DNA from: Strix aluco
Taxonomy: Eukaryota > Chordata > Aves > Strigiformes > Strigidae
Assembly (NCBI RefSeq): GCF_031877795.1
Contig: NC_133948.1
Span: forward strand, 12,818,948-12,882,947
Direction: 5' to 3'
DNA length: 64,000 nt
Part shown: positions 56,368-64,000 of the stretch, piece after piece
Numbering within the stretch: the first letter of the stretch is position 1
Layout of the letters: every line of letters begins with the position of its first letter
Position numbers and translations under genes: made by a program
The notes under the pieces: model-generated
The model's database searches: none
What the model saw: the letters and a program-made list of their open reading frames with translations, nothing else
What the model was told of the DNA's origin: nothing

Positions 56368-59297
56368 GAGGCCTTAAACCCAAATACCTCCACAGTTTGG
56401 GGTTTTCAGGATTTGGACCAGAACTCTGTGCCTGGTGCTTATTGTTAAGAGAGAGGCCATATTTCTGATTCTATATTGCAGTTAGAGTTGAACAGAAGTT
56501 ACAGAGAATCCTGAATGAGAGTGAGATATAAGAGAATAGCTGCCCTGGTTGTTATTGATCTTCAGATAATCCTTTCTAATCTTATTTGGTGGGCTCCTAG
56601 GACACTTCTTATTACAAATACAGAATGTTTATGCAAGTGTGACATTTTGTCCTGGACTCAGAACAAGGCATGAAAGTAACTCAAAATAAGGAATAAAGAA
56701 GTAGCCTCAGTGTGATGGCAGTGAGTATACTACTATTAACCAACAGAATGCTTGGATAAAAATGAAGATTATGTTAATGACTAAAACAGGTACAGCAGAC
56801 GACTAAGCAGTACTAAGGAATGCAGGACTACTACAGTTTGAAGTTAAAAAGGAAAGAAATTTATTGTAATTCATTGTGTTGACCCCAACGCAGCTGTACC
56901 GTGAAGGTTTACTCGCAGGCTTTGGGAAGCAGCCATTATGCTTTTGGTTTTAGATGTTCTGGTATCTCCTAGCTGCTGTTCAGGTGATTATGTTGTTTGT
57001 ATAGGGGAGCTTGTAGACAGAAGCAATTTGTACAGGCATGTTGAAACCACTAAACTTACTTAAGCATGAAAAGAAATGAGAAGGGAGAGATTTGGGAGGC
57101 TGCTTAAGGCTGCTTACTGCTACCTATCATTTAGTGATTCAAAATGAGTATTTGGATCAAACTCTTTGTCAACATTAGGCAAAGGAAATTGTTCTAATGA
57201 GCTATCATAGAGACAGTTGTTCCTAGCTCTGAAGTAACATTTTGCGATAGTGTCAATAGAGAAACTTCATAAGTTCCTTTCAGGCAGTGCTGGATAATGA
57301 CAAACTAAAATTCCTTTATCCAGGAGACAGAAACTAAGCCTACTTGAGGGCCCTTAAATTCCAGTTGATTCAGTGGGAGCCTAGGAAAGGTGTTATTAGT
57401 TTATGAGGTTGAATCAGATCAGTACAGTTTACTGGTTTTCATACATATTATATATTCACAGTTACACTTTTCCTAAGACAGGGAGCTGCTGTATTATTTA
57501 ACTGAATACTGTAGCCAGGGAGTTACAAGAGTAATTGTCATGGTGATTTCTCACGGAAAGCACAGTAGAGTGAGTGGACTTATGAAGAAGACAGAGACAA
57601 CTTGTCTGAAAATTATTTCTTTTCCATGAGAAACAGGTAAGAGTCAATATCTGTGCATGGCACAAATCAAGAGGTATATTTGCCCTTTAACTCTCTGCCA
57701 TAAATAAATGAGAACATTCAGGAATCAAAGGCTAAATTCCCGTTGGCTCTTTTTTTTTGCCAACTTGCATATATTTGCATTACATTGCACTTCAAGAATT
57801 AATTTAGACCTTTCCCTAAGTCTGTTCATATCACTGTCATTGTTTCTTGTAGTGTATAACCAGTTAGGGCACAACAGGGGCATGTCTCATTTTTCCTGCT
57901 TTTGAAGTGGACAGAGTTTAGTATGTGGCATATTAAATAATAGAAAGTGTAATGGCTGGAAGGATGCATGTTCCCTTCCTTAAAAATGGTGGCTCAGGAC
58001 TCTTTTTACTATTATATTTCTGTGCGTATTACTGGGTCAGCAGTGTCTGTGGGGCTGATGCATTATTCTGCCACTGGGATTTGTGTACGCTGATGCTGTA
58101 ATAGGTATTGTGAGAGAAATGCCTTTCTTAGTTTAAACATAACTTTGCTATTTTACCCTTGCAGCTGTATGCTCTTATTTTTTGTTGTGGACTATAACTG
58201 TGGGCTGTGGCTTTGCAAACAGAGGTCTATGATAAGCTGTTAACTTTGGTAAATTATTCATGGTAAATAAATATGTGAACAGGGAAATGTTCAGATAAAA
58301 ATGAAAGCCTCCTTCACAGTCTGAGATTGTTTTTTCATTCACTGATAACCTTCTGAAGTACTATCATAATTTGAAGCCAATAAATAAGTTGACTGTGCAA
58401 ACCTGCTAGCACTTAAACACATGTGAAGATGTCTTTATATGTTTTTCATGCTCTATCCTTTTCCATTCTATCTCCTGGCTTCTGACCTATCTGATTTAGT
58501 CACTTAACATTAAAGGATCTGTTATGCCAGCTCAGACAGCAATGGACATCTGCTCAGTGGGTCACCCGTGCTGCGCTGCCAGAAGCCCTTGTTTTATCTC
58601 AGTGTTCCATTTCCCTGCAAATGAGTTCATGTTCTTGGAAGTTTTTCTCCTTGTGACAAGACAGTCTGTTGTAGTGGTCCCTTTGAGGCACTGAAATGGC
58701 AGGATTTCTCTTACCTCACTTTAACCATCTGAAAACAGAGCATCACAGATCAGCTAAGTCAAATTTCCTTTAGAATCCATGTGGAGAAGAATGAAGCTGA
58801 AGTGAGCTTGCATGCCCTAGGATTAAAAGTTAGGGGAGATGAATCCCTGGCAGAAATTTTGCTTATAAGTCACTTCCAAAGCACGTTTTGAGTCCATTAC
58901 CGTGCTAAGAAGTGTTCTCAGCAGCTGCCTTCTGTAGCATGCCTGAAAAACTAGAAAATTTAGCTGTGCTGAATAGAAGCAGTTGCAGAGGCTAAGAGCC
59001 CTTGCAAAAAGAATATTCAAAGCCTCTCCTCTAACAAAGGAGTCTAGCATACGTGTCCTTCGTGTCCTCACTACCTTTCTTCTTGGGCCAGGTGGGCTGG
59101 TCCCTGGTTACTCTGGGCCTGTCTGGGATCCAGGGTGACTGGGTGCAGCCATACCCTCATGTGTCAGTTGACACCTGCTCTTTGACAGCCAGGCACAGAC
59201 CAAAAAGCGTCACTGTACTGTTCAGTTTGACTGATGAGGGACTCACATGTGCTTTTTGACAATACCCAGGGGTGTACCCAGTGGTGCACACACTCTG

Positions 59298-59333
59298 CTG
59301 GTATTAACTTAATTGCTGGTGTTGACTTAATTG
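59298..59333 (+). repeat. Two-copy 18-bp tandem repeat
   Basis: CTGGTATTAACTTAATTG (59298-59315) is directly followed by CTGGTGTTGACTTAATTG (59316-59333); 16 of 18 positions agree. Confidence 0.8.
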
Positions 59334-61153
59334 CTTTGACTCTGGCTGTCACCCTGCCCTCTTCCTTACACATTGGCAACTGTGAGACTTTTTTTCTGAA
59401 AAAATCCCATGGACCTTAGTGTGTACTTATTGCCTGACTAAACTCACGTTTGGATGTGCTGCTCAGAGTTAGCAGTTATTAAAACTCTTAGATATACTTA
59501 CATAAGTTTGATTGTGCTCTGCTCAGGTTTTGCAAGGGGCTGAAATATTAGCAGTTTAGTTGAATGTATTTGGAATATGTTAAAATAGACTGATTATGTT
59601 TTGAAACTTTTCTACAGCTAAGTGCAGTGTTTTTCAAATTTAGGCCTTCATCTGCTAAGAATGTTATCACACACTGATGTTCCAGTGCTAGTTTCTCATG
59701 GACAGTATCATTTATGTAATCTAATTAAAAACAATGTTGATAACGGCATTTATTTAAAATACATCATAAAGAAGACATATTTCTTTCTCTGTCACTCTAT
59801 GTGGACAGCCTATACTACATTAAATCTGATTTTACCTGTTTTCTTCTACGAATAGTTACTACTAGGGGGTTTAATAGCAGACACCTTCTCAATTATATCT
59901 TACTTTCTTTTAAACTGGGCACCTATTTTTCTGGATTTCTTGTAATGAGAATTCGTTTCAGACATGGCTGTGCAATGCAGTGCTGTAAATTAAGCCTTTC
60001 TGAAATATTAATGAACATTTATTTTCTAGGAGTTCCTGAAAACATTTATAACAGACCTAATAGTTTAAGAATTTGAACAATTTTGCCAACTTGAAGGGTA
60101 TTTGTATTATCAAAGAAATTGCAAACTAAGTTGTACTAGCAAATAATGGAAAATTGCTGGTTTGAATAATTTTAATAAATTGAAGTGTTTATGAAAGTGT
60201 TTCAGGATTATTTAATATTATTTCATATTCTATTAAGGCATTTGATACAGACAATTAATTTAATTAGTTCTCACTCACCCCACAGTCAGTCTGGAATCTC
60301 TTCATAGACTTCTCTGGATCAGCTCCAGCTTCACACAATAAAAAAAGAGCAAAACACAGGCATGGCTCCGTGTATTGCTCTGTGGCTGGGCTAGGTCACT
60401 TATGTTAAAGTAGGGTAGGGCTTGAACCAAAAGGCTAAATGCACCCATTAGGGAAAGTTTGGATCTGGACTCAGATCTGAACTTGTGGGACAAGCTGAAC
60501 ACTAATTGTTCTATAAATAATTAATAGACTTAGCACTTTCCCACTGTGTAGCACCCCATAGGAACCATCTATCCTTCTCTCACACATATATACATGTACT
60601 CTTCTTTCATTAAGGATTCCCAAATACAGCAATTAGAATAGTCATCAAATTTAGATCTGACTGATCAATGCCACTCCAGCTTTATTTCAATGTAATTGCA
60701 GTGGCCTAGAGCACGTTGCTGAACATGGCCCAGAACTCATTTAACTATTACATGAGGAGATCATTTAATGGGAAAAAGGCAACTGAGACCCCTTTTCTGG
60801 GATACAAAACCCACCAGGAAATATCCTGGATGTAGACATGATTCTTTTTCCTAATTTATACATTACACTTATCACAATTCCAAAAAAACCTGTTTGAATG
60901 TATAAACTCAGCGTTCACTTTCGTCCTGTGATGTCAAGTCATGTTGCAGTACAGATAAAGCTACTGACTGGGTAGACACCAGCACATCAGACTGATAAAT
61001 ATGTAAATATCCTATTCTGGGACAGAACTGCCATGCTATGGTCCCTGACTGTCAAAAATCCAGATGCAATACTATCACAGAAAAAATGCTCCTTGGAGGG
61101 CTACTCAGCAAAAGAAGCTTTAGCCACATACCTCTAGCCAGGTGATTTCTCTT

Positions 61154-61305
61154 AGCCCCCTCTATAGCTAACAGTGAGAACTGCTTCTCCAGAAATGACC
61201 AGAATCCAGAGTACCCGCCCTAACTTGTGTGGGGGTAGGTACTTCTGGGCTCGGGATTGCTGTGTGGGTTAAGGGCTTCTCGTCCCTTTAGCTATAGAGG
61301 GGGCT
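61154..61305. repeat. Perfect 18-bp inverted repeat, 116-bp spacer
   Basis: AGCCCCCTCTATAGCTAA at 61154-61171 is the exact reverse complement of TTAGCTATAGAGGGGGCT at 61288-61305. The flanks outside the arms show weak further pairing. This could be a small non-autonomous DNA transposon or a hairpin locus. Confidence 0.8.
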
Positions 61306-64000
61306 GTAACTGTGGAGAAAGACTAGCTAGCTAATGCTCCTTGCCTGTGACTGAGGAGTGATTGCCCACTGCTCATCCCCACACAGTTTCCATGCTAAAT
61401 GATTATTTTGTTTAATAATTCCAGTATCTTCTTTTTACACTTCATGCATGAGAAAATATGGTCATTCTCTTGTGGAGTTTGGAGAGGGCTTTTAACAATA
61501 TTCAGTCCTTACTCATGTCCTGGATTCTTTTTACAAGCTTGCAGTAATCAAGTCTATTTTTTTCAAAAGCAAAAGCTTGCTTTTTTGTCATTTTTATCTC
61601 AGCCACTTAGATTATATGTGTCACAGTTCTTCCTCTTTTCCTACAACAAATAGGACCAGCTGGACATTGTAATCTTCCCTCCACACTTTCTCTGTGAAAT
61701 TTTCATTACAGACCATATGTATTTCCCTTAGCTGCAACCTGCCCTACTTTGTAAACATGGTTTGAAGAACCATAGGTAGGAAACAGCCTCTTAAAGGCAA
61801 GTATTTGTTACAGAATATTCTGAGAAATATTCTGATAAACTATCTGTGCAAGACAATGTTTTGATGACTGTTATAGTAATCTGGCACTACAAATAAATCA
61901 GATGCCCCAGTTGTCAACCATGATGGGTTCTTTTAAAAATCGACAACTTATAGCACAAATCCATCATATATAGTTGGGTGTAATTTACAGTGTAATGTAT
62001 TAAAATATAGCCATCCTAATAAAAAGCTATATATCAGACAGAAAAGAAACTACCATTTGCCAGGGAAAAAAAAAAAAAAAAGAGAGAGACATGTCAACAA
62101 AGAGAAAAGGCTTTCTTTTTCAGCCTTTCCCTACTTTAGGGTCTAATCCCGCCCCTGTGAAGTGCACTGCAAAAGTCTAGTTCAACAATGGAAAAATCAT
62201 GATCTTGAACATTGTTAATCAGGACTGACACCATTGAAACTAATGTGGGGGGTGATGCAGTAATCCGTCTAAAGCCTGCAGATTTGTGTAGCTCTAGCAT
62301 ACCAGCTCCTTTGGAAGGCATATTCTGATGGGAAAGAGTTAGCTCTGAGGTTGCTCTACTTTGTGCAAGAGCAAATTATTTCCCTTCCAGTGGAATATAC
62401 CCTTTATTTCCCTTCTCGACTGCAGAATAATCTAGGATCTACCTTTTATTCCTTAAGACCACACTTAAGGATGGAAATGGCCACCTACCGCAAAGAGGAA
62501 AATAGTCAGAGTCAGCTGTGGTGGCATCCTCAAAACATGGAACGCACTGGCTGGTTCAATGGGATGAATGCTGCTGTTTCCCTGCCCTTCTGGCATAGCA
62601 GCAAAAAAGCATTCCTCACGTCTCACTGTTGAAAGGGCTCCTGAATGAATATCCTTTCTGCTTCCCGTTACCCTGATAAACAGATAAATACAACTTCAAA
62701 GATGCTACAGTGACACTGGTATATTAGACTATTACCCAACAGTAGCAACTTTTCCCTCCCTCTCCAATTTTGTCATAAAACACAAGCATTAGGTAGACCA
62801 AAATGCATCTACATCCCACCTTTGCCATTGGCTAATGACAGATGATTAAGAAGCCCACAAGAAACAGGGCAATTTCAGGGTGTTTCAGGATCCAGTATGT
62901 CCTCCCAGCTTCTCGTGAGCAGCTGTTTATGATCTTTTTAGGAGTAGGTTAGACATTGATTTCTTTCATCCAGTAGTCAGTCAAATCAAGGAAGCCAAGG
63001 TTTTACTAAAGAAAAACACCCAAATACAGGGCTGTAAATTTAAAAATAGGAGGAAATTACATTTCCTACCCAGAAGAACTGAGGGGTGGGATGGAATAAG
63101 CCATGCCAACCCTTGTGTAGGTTATAATAGAAATGGAGAGGGGAAGATGTCTGCTTCCAAAAACTGTTCTTCCATCTTCTCTAGACGATGAGCCTGGTGG
63201 GCTGGCCCAGGTAATCTTCCCTGATACAGAGCCTGCTATTACTTTCAAAGGTATGATTCAGTTCCAGCCAAAGTGAGAAAGATTAAGCTTTACTTCCATT
63301 GTGCTCCAGGCAATGGATGAAGAACAGTCCTATCTACATATACGTTTGGTGTTATTATTTCTACTCTGATGATTCAAAACAGCTCTGATATTATTTTCCA
63401 TAAACCAGTCCTTAATAGTACTAAATCATTAAATCATTACTTAGCTATGCTTCCCAGTAAAATGCCCCTTGAAGGGGCCTCTGAACCTTTTAACATCCAG
63501 AAAGAGGAAATCAAGTCTTTGGAAGATAGAGAAGTAGGATAGGGACTTCAGCAAGAAGACTGGTCTGTACAGAAACCTCTCTGCCACTGAACAGCTGATC
63601 AATGACCTCATGCCCTTGGTACATGTCCAGCACTCGTCCTTCTTTGGAAGCTGCTTTTAGGCACATGAGAAGAAATCTCACCAGAGACAGGAAATTAAGG
63701 TTGGGGTTCTGAGAACTCTTCCCAGCTGCATTCCCTCTGTCACATCTTTTTTCCTCTTTGATTACTTTCTTTTGGTGACTGGTCAGCTTTCCTACTGGGA
63801 AGCACATTTTTATTTTGCTTTGTATAGGCTCCCTACATAGCCAAAAGTATGGCTACAAGCACTCAGTTAGTGCCTTGAATAAAAGATCAAGCTGCTGGCT
63901 ACAAGATCAGCCATTTCACTTGTCATAACAACCTATTCTGATTTTACAGTAATCAATACTCAACAGGGTCAGTAAGAAGCTTTCCATTGACCTTAATATC

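Larger units (their letters stand above)
52033..64000. other. Region upstream of TMEM233 with no recognised gene
   Basis: About 12 kb. By conserved order CCDC60 should come next, on the minus strand, but no exon of it could be recognised in any frame. Contents seen: the 18-bp tandem duplication (59298), the inverted repeat (61154-61305), poly-T (56341), an A16 run near 62069-62085, and a minus-strand open frame at 63511-63807 of unknown meaning. Confidence 0.55.

Noticed and set aside
52033-64000. CCDC60 exons expected from human gene order
   Set aside because: None of the minus-strand frames resembles the CCDC60 sequence that I remember. The gene probably starts or ends beyond the window.

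Overview
The window is vertebrate nuclear DNA, almost certainly from a bird. Three genes with clear human orthologues lie in the 12q24 order, with GT-AG introns throughout. Introns and spacers are short and interspersed repeats are sparse. A CR1 LINE 3' end (about 2858-2911), the standard avian/sauropsid repeat, lies in one intron. I cannot name the species.

Layout: (1) 378-12421, plus strand: the last 15 coding exons of CIT (citron Rho-interacting kinase). They encode the end of the C1 zinc finger, the PH domain, the CNH domain, an Arg/Ser/Pro-rich tail and the C-terminal PDZ ligand QSSV. The 3' UTR follows to about 14.35 kb or 15.2 kb. (2) 19551-25862, minus strand: all seven coding exons of PRKAB1 (AMPK beta-1, 273 residues as assembled). 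Its 3' UTR probably ends near 18.0 kb, and its untranslated first exon and promoter lie in a CpG island at 26.88-27.56 kb. CIT and PRKAB1 are therefore convergent, with a 3-3.6 kb spacer that holds an orphan CpG-rich patch and a GC-rich ORF. (3) 44133-51620, minus strand: TMEM233 (dispanin/CD225 family). Two coding exons are certain, its promoter is in a CpG island at 51.2-52.0 kb, and the final few codons lie in an unresolved 3' exon. (4) 52-64 kb: no convincing gene. By synteny CCDC60 should follow, but I recognise no exon of it here.

The three genes do not form a pathway. CIT acts in cytokinesis and at synapses, PRKAB1 scaffolds the AMPK energy sensor, and TMEM233 is a small membrane protein linked to sodium channels in sensory neurons. 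They are neighbours by conserved synteny only.

I saw no prokaryote-type system, CRISPR array, tRNA or rRNA. The most interesting unexplained signals are a possible 9-nt in-frame microexon in TMEM233 intron 1 (50555-50563), a perfect 18-bp inverted repeat that may be a small transposon or hairpin (61154-61305), an exon-like ORF inside a CIT intron (7095-7469), an orphan CpG island between convergent genes (about 16.9-17.2 kb), and scattered copies of an old palindromic repeat. Every exon call comes from reading splice sites and comparing with remembered family sequences. No alignment was run.
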